The position numbers and the translations under genes are program-made. Positions 36,376 to 44,782 of a stretch of 64,000 bases of DNA are shown here, piece by piece; within the stretch, counting starts at the first letter, position 1; each line of letters begins with the position of its first letter. The notes beneath the pieces were generated by a model. It saw nothing but the letters and a program-made list of their open reading frames with translations, had not been told where the DNA came from and searched no databases. The stretch spans positions 58,181-122,180 of the forward strand of contig NZ_NPKJ01000047.1 of NCBI RefSeq assembly GCF_002284575.1, written 5' to 3'. Source of the stretch: Mesorhizobium temperatum (GTDB taxonomy: Bacteria; Pseudomonadota; Alphaproteobacteria; Rhizobiales; Rhizobiaceae).

Positions 36376-37309
36376 ATCCCTTGGATGGGTGCTCGACCGC
36401 CTGCCGGCCAAAGTCCGGCACATCGATGTCCTGGCCGGCCTCGATGATCGAGCGGCGGACGGCGCGGGTGCGGGTGAACAGGTCGAACAGCTTTTCGCCG
36501 TCGCCCCAGCGGATCGCCCGCTGCAGCGAGGCCAGATCTTCCGAGAACCGCGCCAGCATTTCGAGGATGGCGTCCTTGTTGTGCAGGCAGACGTCGCGCC
36601 ACATGGTTGGGTCGGAAGCGGCAAGGCGAGTGAAATCGCGAAAGCCGGAGGCCGAATATTTGATCACCTCGGACTTGGTCACCGACTCCAGATCGTCGGC
36701 GGTGCCGACGATGTTATAGGCGATGATGTGCGGCAGGTGCGAGACGATGGCCAGCGTCATGTCGTGATGCTGGGGATCCATCGTGTCGATGTTGGAGCCG
36801 CAGCGGCGCCAGAATTCCGAGAGTCTTTCCAGCGCCTCGGGATCGGTGCCGGGCAACGGCGTGAAAATGCACCAGCGGTTCTCGAACAGTTCGGCAAAGC
36901 CGGCGTCCGGACCCGATTTTTCAGTGCCGGCCAGTGGATGGCCGGGAATGAAATGCACGCCGGCAGGCACATGCGGTTGCATCTGCGCAATGACCGACGC
37001 CTTGGTCGAGCCGACATCGGTGAGGATGGCGCCCTGCTTCAGCGCCGGTGCGATTTGCTCGGCGACCTCGCCCGAAGAGCCGACCGGCACCGAAACGATG
37101 ACCAGGTCGGCATCGCGGACCGCCTCTTTCGCATCCATCGCGTAGGAGGAGCCGAGGCCGAGTTCCTTCGCCCGCGCCAGCGTCGTTTCGCTGCGCGTCG
37201 AGATGGCAACGTGGCGGGCAAGGCCTTCGCGATGGATTACGCGCGCCAGCGACGAGCCGATCAGGCCGATGCCGACCAGCGCGATCTTTTCGAACATCGG
37301 TGATGTCAT
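36374..37309 (-). CDS. tyrC: Prephenate/arogenate dehydrogenase
   Basis: A 311-residue TyrA-type enzyme: Rossmann GxGxxG in VGIGLIGSSLARVIH, then DLVIVSVPVGSSGEVAE, DVGSTKASV and the His-containing HPLAGTEKSGPD segment of the active site. It oxidatively decarboxylates prephenate or arogenate on the way to tyrosine. It lies six bases after hisC, so the two form an operon for aromatic amino-acid synthesis. An in-frame ATG at 37297 is an alternative start. Confidence 0.9.
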   Translation of the reverse strand: MTSPMFEKIALVGIGLIGSSLARVIHREGLARHVAISTRSETTLARAKELGLGSSYAMDAKEAVRDADLVIVSVPVGSSGEVAEQIAPALKQGAILTDVGSTKASVIAQMQPHVPAGVHFIPGHPLAGTEKSGPDAGFAELFENRWCIFTPLPGTDPEALERLSEFWRRCGSNIDTMDPQHHDMTLAIVSHLPHIIAYNIVGTADDLESVTKSEVIKYSASGFRDFTRLAASDPTMWRDVCLHNKDAILEMLARFSEDLASLQRAIRWGDGEKLFDLFTRTRAVRRSIIEAGQDIDVPDFGRQAVEHPSKG

Positions 37310-37315
37310 GGTCTT

Positions 37316-38425
37316 CTAGCTTTTCAGAAATGTCGCGAGGGCGGCGACAACGCCGCGATTGGCCTCTTCGGTGCCGATGCTCATGCGCAGTGCATTGGGG
37401 AAGCCGTAGCCGGAAACGCGCCGCAATATATAGCCGCGCGCGGAGAGGTAATCGTCCGCAGCCGCCGCCGAATGTTTTTTGTCTTCGGGAAAGTGGATGA
37501 GGACGAAATTGCCGACGCTCGGCGTCACCCGCAGTCCGAGCTTGGTCAACTCCTCGCTCACCCATCGCAGCCAAGTGTCGTTATGAGCCACGCTGCGCTC
37601 GACATGGGCGCGGTCGCGGATCGCGGCAATGCCGGCCTCGATCGCCGTCGCGTTGACGTTGAAGGGACCTCGCACGCGGTTGATCGCGTCGATGATATGC
37701 ATCGGCGCGTACATCCAGCCGATCCGCGCACCGCCGAGGCCTAGTTTGGAGAAGGTGCGGGTCATAACCACGTTTTCCGCGCCAGCCACCAGTTCGACGC
37801 CGGCTTCATAATCGTTGCGGCGGACATATTCGGCATAGGCTGCATCCAGCACCAGAAGCACGTTTGGAGGCAGGCCGGCATGCAGGCGGCGCACCTCCTG
37901 GAACGGCAAATAGGTGCCGGTCGGGTTGTTGGGATTGGCGAGGAAGATGATCCTGGTGCGCGGCGTCACCGCAGCGAGGATAGCATCGACGTCGGCGCGC
38001 TCATTGGTTTCCTTGACCGACACCGGGACAGCACCTGCCGACTGGATGTAGATCTTGTAGACCATGAAGCCGTGTTCGGTGATCACAGCTTCATCGCCGG
38101 GCGCGAGATAGGTCTGCGCAAGCAGGCCGAGAATCTCGTCGGAACCATTGGAACAGACGATGTTCGCCGGGTTGAGGCCATGCACCTCGGCGATCGCCTC
38201 CCGCAGGCGCCTGGCGGTGCCGTCGGGATATATGTCGAGTTTGGCCGCGACGTCGCGCGCGGCTTCTATCGCCTTCGGCGAGGGGCCGAGCGGGTTCTCG
38301 TTCGACGACAATTTGTGGACCTTGGCAACGCCGGCCGGCGCCGTGCTTTTGCCCGGCACATAGGCTTCGATGTCCATGATCCCCGCGCGGGGCGTTGGAC
38401 GTGCCTGATCCGATGCCTGGTTCAT
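37316..38425 (-). CDS. hisC: Histidinol-phosphate / aromatic aminotransferase
   Basis: A 369-residue fold-I aminotransferase: [43 protein letters not shown] and the PLP lysine in [16 protein letters not shown]. HisC acts in histidine synthesis, and homologues next to tyrC commonly work as aromatic aminotransferases (tyrosine or phenylalanine from their 2-oxoacids). The neighbour makes the second role attractive; both are possible. The ATG at 38425 is chosen at MNQASDQ. Confidence 0.9.
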   Translation of the reverse strand: MNQASDQARPTPRAGIMDIEAYVPGKSTAPAGVAKVHKLSSNENPLGPSPKAIEAARDVAAKLDIYPDGTARRLREAIAEVHGLNPANIVCSNGSDEILGLLAQTYLAPGDEAVITEHGFMVYKIYIQSAGAVPVSVKETNERADVDAILAAVTPRTRIIFLANPNNPTGTYLPFQEVRRLHAGLPPNVLLVLDAAYAEYVRRNDYEAGVELVAGAENVVMTRTFSKLGLGGARIGWMYAPMHIIDAINRVRGPFNVNATAIEAGIAAIRDRAHVERSVAHNDTWLRWVSEELTKLGLRVTPSVGNFVLIHFPEDKKHSAAAADDYLSARGYILRRVSGYGFPNALRMSIGTEEANRGVVAALATFLKS

Positions 38426-38454
38426 ATTGCAAAATCCGTCGAGAACGCTTCCAC

Positions 38455-38613
38455 CTAGTGTGGTGGATTTGAAGTTCCTGCCATTTGGTGGCAACAGCGC
38501 TCAGGAACTTCAAATCCAGCACACTAGAATTCATTGGTTGCTAGTGTGGCGAATCCGAAATTCGCCCACTGCGCTGCTCCAACGCGATGCGAATTTCGGA
38601 TTCGCCACACTAG
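38455..38613. repeat. Composite repeat, locus 2 (palindromes A then B)
   Basis: Palindrome A spans 38455-38527 (CTAGTGTGG / GCACACTAG, inner GATTTGAAGTTCCT) and B spans 38541-38613 (CTAGTGTGGCGAATCCG and its complement). The 13-base spacer AATTCATTGGTTG is close to the reverse complement of the locus-1 spacer. Locus 2 is the inverted twin of 12724-12888, down to the B loop (CGCTGCTCCAACG). Confidence 0.8.
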
Positions 38614-38701
38614 AAGCCGCAGCGGAAATACAAGCCGTGGCCTGGAATGTCGAGAGGCGGCGATCATGGGTGAGCGACTGGCATGGGTGAACGACTGGCC
38701 G

Positions 38702-38730
38702 TTGACGCCGAGACGCTCCGGTCCTAGAAG
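38702..38730 (+). promoter_or_regulatory. Promoter of the SAM-II leader
   Basis: TTGACG at 38702-38707, 17 bases, then TAGAAG at 38725-38730. Transcription would start near 38737, directly before the SAM-II aptamer. Confidence 0.6.
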
Positions 38731-38740
38731 AAAGGCGAAA

Positions 38741-38796
38741 TCCCGTGGTGATTTGGCCGGTCGGCTTGCAGCCACGTTAAACAACTCGCTAAAGGG
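38741..38796 (+). ncRNA. SAM-II riboswitch
   Basis: The stretch beginning CCGTGGTGATTTGGCCGG and continuing GGCTTGCAGCCACG, TTAAACAA and CTCGCTAAAG follows the alphaproteobacterial SAM-II consensus closely: P1 pairs CGTGG with CCACG, with the GATTTG loop and the 3' GCTAAAG strand forming the pseudoknot. SAM-II senses S-adenosylmethionine and represses methionine-pathway genes. It precedes metX on the same strand. Confidence 0.93.
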
Positions 38797-38811
38797 CCGT
38801 TTGCATCCTGT

Positions 38812-38843
38812 AACCGGCTTTGCGAAGGCGATGTCGGTTTTTT
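38812..38843 (+). terminator. Terminator-like hairpin after the SAM-II aptamer
   Basis: GCTTT pairs with AAGGC around a GCG loop, AACCG pairs with CGGTT, and TTTTT follows to 38843. It lies 16 bases after the aptamer and 89 before metX, and could be the expression platform of the riboswitch. Confidence 0.55.
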
Positions 38844-38868
38844 GTTGTCCGTAGCCGGCCGGACATTC

Positions 38869-38911
38869 GCATCGACCCGAAAATCGGAATCGACTTTCGG
38901 AAAGCGCGATG
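38869..38911. repeat. Palindromic repeat in the metX leader
   Basis: GCATCGACCCGAAAATCGG and CTTTCGGAAAGCGCGATG form an imperfect palindrome between the terminator-like hairpin and the metX ribosome site. Related copies are at 44670-44711 and, more loosely, 53594-53625. Confidence 0.6.
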
Positions 38912-38931
38912 GGTTAATGTAAGAGGATGCG

Positions 38932-40101
38932 ATGGTCGCGCTGCGCACTAAAAGAACCAATAACGAGGCCGACGAACCGTCGAGCCCGGTGTTGCGTTTC
39001 GGTGCCGACAAGCCGCTCAAGCTCGATGCCGGCACGCTGCTGTCACCGTTCCAGATCGCCTACAAGACTTACGGCACGCTCAACGACGCCCGCTCCAACG
39101 CCATCCTCGTCTGCCATGCACTGACCGGCGACCAGCATGTCGCCAGCACCAATCCAGTGACCGGCAAGCCAGGCTGGTGGGAAGTGCTGATCGGCCCCGG
39201 CAAGATCATCGACACCAGCCGCTTCTTCGTCATCTGCTCAAACGTCATCGGCGGCTGCCTCGGCTCGACCGGCCCCGCCTCGACCAATCCAGCCACCGGC
39301 AAGCCCTACGGGCTCGACCTGCCGATCATCACCATCCGCGACATGGTGCGGGCGCAGTTGATGCTGGTCGACCATTTCGGCATCGAAAAACTGTTCTCGG
39401 TGCTCGGCGGCTCGATGGGCGGCATGCAGGTGCTGCAATGGGCGTCGAGCTACCCGGAGCGCGTTTTCTCAGCGCTGCCGATCGCCACTGGCGCGCGCCA
39501 TTCCTCGCAGAACATCGCCTTCCATGAGGTCGGCCGGCAAGCGGTGATGGCCGATCCGGACTGGCATGGCGGCAAATATTTCGAGCAGGGCAAGCGCCCG
39601 GAAAAGGGACTGGCTGTGGCGCGCATGGCCGCTCACATCACTTATCTGTCGGAGGCGGCCCTGCACCGGAAGTTTGGCCGCAACCTGCAGGACCGTGAAG
39701 CGCTCACCTTCGGTTTCGACGCCGACTTCCAGATTGAGAGCTATCTGCGCCATCAGGGCATGACCTTCGTCGACCGCTTCGACGCCAACTCCTATCTCTA
39801 CATGACCCGGGCGATGGACTATTTCGACCTCGCCGCCGATCATGGCGGCCGGCTGGCCGACGCCTTTGCCGGCACCAGAACCCGTTTCTGCCTGGTCTCC
39901 TTCACCAGCGACTGGCTGTTCCCGACCGAGGAGAGCCGCTCGGTCGTTCATGCGCTGAACGCGGCCGGCGCCTCGGTGTCCTTCGTCGAGATCGAGACCG
40001 ATCGCGGCCACGACGCCTTCCTGCTCGACGAGCCGGAGCTGTTTGCCGCCATCAACGGCTTCATCGCCTCGGCGGCTCGCGCCAGGGGGCTCAGCGCATG
40101 A
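38932..40101 (+). CDS. metX: Homoserine O-acetyltransferase
   Basis: A 389-residue alpha/beta-hydrolase enzyme of the MetX family: [13 protein letters not shown], the nucleophile [12 protein letters not shown] with Ser near residue 161, the catalytic Asp in FTSDWLFP and the His in DRGHDAFLL. It acetylates (or succinylates) homoserine to begin methionine synthesis. A SAM-II riboswitch and its own promoter lie upstream. AAGAGG precedes the ATG at 38932. Confidence 0.95.
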   Translation: MVALRTKRTNNEADEPSSPVLRFGADKPLKLDAGTLLSPFQIAYKTYGTLNDARSNAILVCHALTGDQHVASTNPVTGKPGWWEVLIGPGKIIDTSRFFVICSNVIGGCLGSTGPASTNPATGKPYGLDLPIITIRDMVRAQLMLVDHFGIEKLFSVLGGSMGGMQVLQWASSYPERVFSALPIATGARHSSQNIAFHEVGRQAVMADPDWHGGKYFEQGKRPEKGLAVARMAAHITYLSEAALHRKFGRNLQDREALTFGFDADFQIESYLRHQGMTFVDRFDANSYLYMTRAMDYFDLAADHGGRLADAFAGTRTRFCLVSFTSDWLFPTEESRSVVHALNAAGASVSFVEIETDRGHDAFLLDEPELFAAINGFIASAARARGLSA

Positions 40102-40260
40102 TCCCTGAAGATTGCAGACTTTTCGGACTGGGATCATGCGCCAGGCATCAGCGCATGACCCCGAAAAGTTGCAGACTTTTCGGACCGGGATCATGCGCCA
40201 GGCGTCAGCGCATGACCCCGAAAAGTTGCAGACTTTTCGGACCGGGATCATGCGCCAGAC
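40094..40260. repeat. Three tandem 57-bp palindromic units between metX and metW
   Basis: Units start at 40094, 40151 and 40208, each beginning GCGCATGA and ending in GGGATCATGCGCCAG, with TTGCAGACTTTTCGGA in the middle. The first unit overlaps the metX stop. Because 57 is divisible by three, one frame stays open through all units and runs into metW, encoding a repeating 19-residue block (QTFRTGIMRQASAHDPEKL). Confidence 0.85.
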
Positions 40261-40273
40261 AAACGGCACGATC

Positions 40274-40888
40274 ATGAGTGTCAACCACGCCCAGCGCGTC
40301 GACCTCGAAGTCGTCGCCGATCTCATCCCGGCGCAGTCGCGGGTGCTGGATGTCGGCTCCGGTGATGGCCTGCTGCTCGAATTGCTGCAGGCGACGAAGC
40401 AGGTCGACGGCCGCGGGATGGAACTGTCGCAGCGCGGCGTCAACGAGTGCGTGGCGCGCGGCCTGTCCGTCATCCAGGGCGACGCCGACAAGGACCTCAA
40501 ATTCTATCCCGACAAGGGTTTCGATTTCGTCGTCCTGTCGCAGACCTTGCAGGCGACCCGCAACCCGAAGCTGGTGCTCGACGAATTGCTCAGGATCGGC
40601 ACGCACGCCATCGTCTCCTTCCCCAATTTCGGCCACTGGCGGGTGCGCCTTTCGCTGTTCGTCGAAGGGCGGATGCCGGTGACCAAGGACCTGCCCTATT
40701 CCTGGTACGACACGCCCAACATCCATTTCTGCACCATCCGCGACTTCGTCAATCTCTGCGAAGAGCTCGGCGCAACGGTGGAAAAGGCAACCGCGCTCGA
40801 CGCCAATGGCCAGAAGATCGGCCTGTCGATGCCATGGTGGTTCTGGAATTTCTTCGGCCAGCAAGCGGTGTTCCTGCTGAAGCGATAA
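40274..40888 (+). CDS. metW: MetW, methionine biosynthesis protein
   Basis: A 204-residue class-I methyltransferase-fold protein: SAM-like motif SRVLDVGSGDGLLLELLQ, QGDADKDLKFY, DFVVLSQTLQATRN and PYSWYDTPNIHFCTIRDF. MetW is regularly paired with MetX and is reported to raise its activity. The ATG at 40274 is chosen because homologues begin at MSVNHAQ; upstream codons in frame are the 57-bp repeats. Confidence 0.92.
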   Translation: MSVNHAQRVDLEVVADLIPAQSRVLDVGSGDGLLLELLQATKQVDGRGMELSQRGVNECVARGLSVIQGDADKDLKFYPDKGFDFVVLSQTLQATRNPKLVLDELLRIGTHAIVSFPNFGHWRVRLSLFVEGRMPVTKDLPYSWYDTPNIHFCTIRDFVNLCEELGATVEKATALDANGQKIGLSMPWWFWNFFGQQAVFLLKR

Positions 40889-40961
40889 CGGCCGTCGCAT
40901 ATGGGCGCGGCCGGCACGAGTCCGGAGACCATCTAGGATTGATTGCCATTCATCGACCAGT

Positions 40962-41774
40962 CTACCGATTAAGTTCCGGAAAATACGGGTCGGAGAAAAA
41001 CCGCCGGTCGCGCTCGCCTTGCAAACAGTCGACCGGTGCTGCCGCATCGACCCGGATCGATCCAGGATCGGCCCCGGGACCGGCAACACCGCTGACCTCC
41101 AGGACCAGCTTGCGGCGTATGGCGGTCACGAATTCGGAAGCGGCATAGACGGGCAGCACGAAGGAGCCTGGCCCGCCGGTAACGCACTCGGCATAGTATT
41201 GGTCGAGATGGCTTAAGCTGGGCGACGGGCTGATCAGGATCGGCAGGCCGTTGACGACGATGTCCTTTGCCACCGCGGCGTCGCGTGTCGTGGTGACGGG
41301 CGTCCCGGTATTGTTGGGGCCATCGCCTGAAATGTCGATGACGCTGCGCGTCGCGTCGAAAGCGGCTCCATCCAAAAGCTTGGCGCCGAAGGCGAGCGCA
41401 CCGGAAATCGAAGTGCCGCCAAAGCTCCTGAACGGGCGCGCCTCGATCTTGTCGGCGAAAGCGTTGGCGCTCTCAGCATTGTCGATGACCTGCCAGGCAA
41501 TGACCGCATCGTCGCGGACGGTGCCTGCCCATTCGAAATAGGCCAGCGCGATGCGGCCGGTCACGCCCGAACGCACCGCATTGATGAAGTCGGGGTGGCG
41601 CAGCGCCTCGACATAGCCGGCGCGCTGCAGGGCGAATTCCTTTTCGTCCATGGAGTGCGAAATGTCGACCGCCAGCACCAGTTCGACGTCCACTGCAATG
41701 GTATCGGCGGGCGTGGCCAGTGGCGCTGCCTGGGCGCAGGCGAGGCAGGCAAACAGGCTAAGCGCGTCAAGCAT
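40962..41774 (-). CDS. DUF1194 von Willebrand factor A-like protein
   Basis: A 270-residue protein with a signal peptide (cut near ACAQAAPLA), then a vWA-like domain. The metal-ion site is DISHSMDEKEF; SFGGTSISGALAFG and DISGDGPNNTG follow it as in DUF1194. It is probably periplasmic and may bind a partner protein through a metal ion. The ATG at 41774 is chosen for the signal peptide. Confidence 0.83.
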   Translation of the reverse strand: MLDALSLFACLACAQAAPLATPADTIAVDVELVLAVDISHSMDEKEFALQRAGYVEALRHPDFINAVRSGVTGRIALAYFEWAGTVRDDAVIAWQVIDNAESANAFADKIEARPFRSFGGTSISGALAFGAKLLDGAAFDATRSVIDISGDGPNNTGTPVTTTRDAAVAKDIVVNGLPILISPSPSLSHLDQYYAECVTGGPGSFVLPVYAASEFVTAIRRKLVLEVSGVAGPGADPGSIRVDAAAPVDCLQGERDRRFFSDPYFPELNR

Positions 41775-41859
41775 GGTTCCAACGCCGCAGGCTTCCGAAC
41801 TATACCGGCGATCTTTCGCCGCGATCACGGCGAAATAAAGCTTGCCGGCGTATGGCCGG

Positions 41860-43686
41860 CTACGTCTCTTGGTAGGCTGCCGCGACGGCCGGGGGTGGTT
41901 CGATCGCGCCGGCCCTGACACGCACTGGCTTGAGAGCTGGTCGCTCGATGTCTTTCACGATCGCCAATGAGCGTGGAAAGAATTCAATGTTCTGCTGGCC
42001 TCGGCCGATATTGAGGATTGCGGCGTCGGCCAGACGCGCCTCCAGCATCGACAGCACCCGCCTCAGCGTCGCGCCGTCGAACGTGTCCAAGGCCTCGTCG
42101 ATGATCACCCATTTCGGCTGCCGCAAGACCAGCCGGGCAAAGGCAAGCAGGCGCTGCTCGTCATCGCTCAACTCGCGCTCCCAGCGCGCCGAGCGATCGA
42201 GCGAGGACGACAGACGCCCGAGACCGACCTCGGCAAGCACCGCCGAGATGTCGGCGTCGCTGAGCGCGGCATCGGCGTGGTTGAGCACCTCGCGCAGCGT
42301 GCCGAGCGGGAAATAGGGCTTGCGGGGAACGAAGGCGGGCACCTCTCCGGCCGGCATGCCGATCCGCCCGCTTCCCCACGGCCACAGACCGGCAATGGCG
42401 CGAAAGAACAGCGTCTTGCCGGCGCGCGGATCTCCGGTGATCATGACGCGCTCGCCGGCGCGGATTTCGACATGGGGTTCGGCGAGCTTCGTACATCCAT
42501 CCCGCGACGCAACCTCGAGGTTCTCGAATGTCAGCCTGCCATTCGGATTTTCGCCGATCATGATGCGTTCTTCGGTGTCGTGCAGCACATCCGTTTCAAC
42601 GAGCGCGATGCGGAAATCGGCGACGCGCATCAGCGTGGCGCGCCAATCGGCGATGCCGCCGATATTGTTGATGAACCAGCGCAACGAGGCATGCACCTGG
42701 TTGAAGGCGCCGACAGCCATCATCAGCCCGCCGAAGCTGATATCGCCGGCGAAATAGACCGGTGAGGCGACAAGGATCGGCGCGACGACAGTGATCCAGC
42801 CATAGGTATCGGTCACCCAGGAAAGATTGATCTGGGCGCTGTAGATGCGCCGCATCGCGCCCAGCACCGTGCCGAGGTCGAGCTCGAGCCGTCGTCTGGC
42901 GTCGGCCTCGCCATGCGCCAGCGCGATGGCGTCGACATTCTCGTTGACGCGGACCACCGAGGAGCGCAGTTCCGCCTCACGGGTATAGCGGTCGCTGTTG
43001 AAACGAATGAGCGGCCGTCCCACCAGCCAGCTCAGCCAGGAGGCGGTGCCGGCATAGAGGATCGCAGCCCACACCATGTAGCCCGGAATGGCCAGCGAAT
43101 AACCGCCGATATGGAAAACGAAGCCCGAAGACAGCGACCATAAGACGCCGACGAACGAAACAAGCAGAATGAACGACTGCAATAGCCCTATGCCGAGGCC
43201 GGTGGAAAGATCGGAGAGATGTCCGGCATCCTGCTGCAGGCGCTGGTCAGGGTTGACGCCGATAGCGCCGGCGTTGGCGAGCCGGAAGGCGCGCGCCGGC
43301 CGCATCCATTCACCGATCAGATCGAGGGTCAACGCCTCACGCAGCTTCAGCCGGATCATCTGGTCGAGCCAGGTCTGGCCGACATTGAGCACCAAAAGCC
43401 CGCCGGCGATGGCGGCAAAGACCAGAAGCTGGTGCAGGAAACCCTGCATGTCGCGCCGAGCCAGCGCGTCGTAGAAGGGCTCGTTCCAGCGATTGAGCAG
43501 AACCTGCCCGATCGAGGTTGCCACAATGACGGCGACTATGCCGACGCAGGCCCAGAGCAGGTGTTTGCGGATCGGCGAGGTCCCCAGCGCCAGCTTGATC
43601 GTCGCCAATTGGTCGCGCAGGCTGCTGGCCTCGATCGACGCGGCAACCGACTTGGCGCTGGCCTCGACATCCGGATGATCAGCCAT
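41860..43686 (-). CDS. ABC transporter permease-ATPase (YddA/ABCD-like) with degenerate ATPase motifs
   Basis: A 608-residue half-transporter: an ABC_membrane_2 domain of six helices (residues 40-370) with the EPFYDALARRDM motif, then a nucleotide-binding domain. Walker A is GDPRAGKT near 416, the signature is LSDDEQR and not LSGGQ, Walker B is WVIIDEALDTFD, and the switch His is replaced (NIGRGQQN). The ATG at 43686 follows AAGGAC and sits inside the end of a 41-codon ORF. Substrate unknown; family members move peptides or lipids. Confidence 0.85.
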   Translation of the reverse strand: MADHPDVEASAKSVAASIEASSLRDQLATIKLALGTSPIRKHLLWACVGIVAVIVATSIGQVLLNRWNEPFYDALARRDMQGFLHQLLVFAAIAGGLLVLNVGQTWLDQMIRLKLREALTLDLIGEWMRPARAFRLANAGAIGVNPDQRLQQDAGHLSDLSTGLGIGLLQSFILLVSFVGVLWSLSSGFVFHIGGYSLAIPGYMVWAAILYAGTASWLSWLVGRPLIRFNSDRYTREAELRSSVVRVNENVDAIALAHGEADARRRLELDLGTVLGAMRRIYSAQINLSWVTDTYGWITVVAPILVASPVYFAGDISFGGLMMAVGAFNQVHASLRWFINNIGGIADWRATLMRVADFRIALVETDVLHDTEERIMIGENPNGRLTFENLEVASRDGCTKLAEPHVEIRAGERVMITGDPRAGKTLFFRAIAGLWPWGSGRIGMPAGEVPAFVPRKPYFPLGTLREVLNHADAALSDADISAVLAEVGLGRLSSSLDRSARWERELSDDEQRLLAFARLVLRQPKWVIIDEALDTFDGATLRRVLSMLEARLADAAILNIGRGQQNIEFFPRSLAIVKDIERPALKPVRVRAGAIEPPPAVAAAYQET

Positions 43687-43804
43687 TGGTGAAGTCCTTG
43701 AATTCGCAAGCGGTGCTGAAACCGGTGAACATGTCGACACATTTGGGTAGCAAACCCGCCCTCGACAGATAGGTGAGAAAAAACGCGATTCCGATCACGA
43801 ACAT
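43679..43804 (-). CDS. Candidate 41-residue membrane peptide
   Basis: The ATG at 43804 starts one base after the methyltransferase stop (TGACATG), and the frame ends eight bases into the ABC transporter gene (ATGGCTGA). It encodes one hydrophobic stretch (MFVIGIAFFLTYLSRAGLL) and a tail with two cysteines (PKCVDMF, STACEF). The stop-start junctions on both sides support translation. No family is recognised. Chance remains possible because the frame is short. Confidence 0.4.
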   Translation of the reverse strand: MFVIGIAFFLTYLSRAGLLPKCVDMFTGFSTACEFKDFTNG

Positions 43805-43805
43805 G

Positions 43806-44582
43806 TCATCGACGGATCGGCGATGTTGCGTTCCCGGTCGGCGATATCCGGCCGAGCCTTGTGGCGCCGTGCGGCGAGAAAACCGGCACGAAGACGCGGC
43901 GAGATGCGCGCTGGACGACCGGCACGCCCTGATAGAGCCGCTTCTGCGCCTCGACCACGATAACGCCGGAAAAGATCGGCCAGAACCTGCGGCCGGCGCG
44001 CTCCAGCACATTGTGGAACTGCATCATGAAGCGTCGCCGCGATGGCGGGAAGAACAGGGCATCGGACCAGGCCGCGGGCGTGAAATTCGCTTCGCGCAGC
44101 AACTCGGTGAGCTGGCCGCGTGAGAAAGGCCGGCCGCTGCCGAAAGGCGTATGCTCGAAACGGGCCCAGACACCGCGCCGGTTGGGCACGACGATGACGA
44201 CGCGGCCGGCGGGCGACAGCACCCGCCAGATTTCGTTCAGCGTCTCGCGCGGGTTCTCGGCATGTTCGAGTGAATGGACGAGCAGCATGCGGTCGATGGA
44301 GGCATCGACCAGCGGCAATTCCTCATCGAAGACCAGTGCGGTGGCGGTCGGCCCCGTAGCCGGCCAGACCACCGCGCCTTGCGTTGCCGGCATGAAGGCA
44401 AAGACACGCTCCGCGTCGGTGCCGAACCGCTCCAGCCACGGCAAGGTGTAACCGAGGCCGACCAGCCGCTCATTGGGCACGACAGCCCATATCGAGGACA
44501 AGGCCATGGTGATCGAGCGTTCGGCCAATCGCCCGAGCGTGGTCGAATAAAACGAGCGAAGGTCGATGATATCGGAATGCAT
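43806..44582 (-). CDS. Class I SAM-dependent methyltransferase
   Basis: A 258-residue protein of the methyltransferase type 11 group: MLLVHSLEHAENPRETLNEIWRVLSPAGRVVIVVPNR in adjoining stretches is the characteristic post-motif segment, and RRFMMQFHNVLERAG follows. The N-terminal SAM-binding glycine loop is not obvious, which may mean a divergent cofactor site. It ends one base before a small ORF and the ABC transporter. The ATG at 44582 is preferred (MHSDIIDLRSFY). Confidence 0.8.
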   Translation of the reverse strand: MHSDIIDLRSFYSTTLGRLAERSITMALSSIWAVVPNERLVGLGYTLPWLERFGTDAERVFAFMPATQGAVVWPATGPTATALVFDEELPLVDASIDRMLLVHSLEHAENPRETLNEIWRVLSPAGRVVIVVPNRRGVWARFEHTPFGSGRPFSRGQLTELLREANFTPAAWSDALFFPPSRRRFMMQFHNVLERAGRRFWPIFSGVIVVEAQKRLYQGVPVVQRASRRVFVPVFSPHGATRLGRISPTGNATSPIRR

Positions 44583-44669
44583 GCGCGGGACGGTATCTTC
44601 GATGCTGTCCAAGTTCAACAAAGGCGGATGACATCCGCGGGCAAGCGCCCTATGTCTGCGGCGACAACT

Positions 44670-44711
44670 GCATCGGCCCGAAATCGGTTTCAATTTCGGA
44701 AAGCACGATGC
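44670..44711. repeat. Palindromic repeat
   Basis: GCATCGGCCCGAAATCGG with an imperfect TTTCGGAAAGCACGATGC arm; same family as 38869-38911. Confidence 0.55.
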
Positions 44712-44782
44712 AGCAGATGAAAAGTGTTAGAGCGTCCTTTGTGCATCCAACTGGACGCACGGCGCACTAGTGGAGAGACGCC

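Noticed and set aside
40112..40273. N-terminal extension of MetW through the 57-bp repeats
   Set aside because: Homologues start at MSVNHAQ; kept only as a finding because the frame is open.
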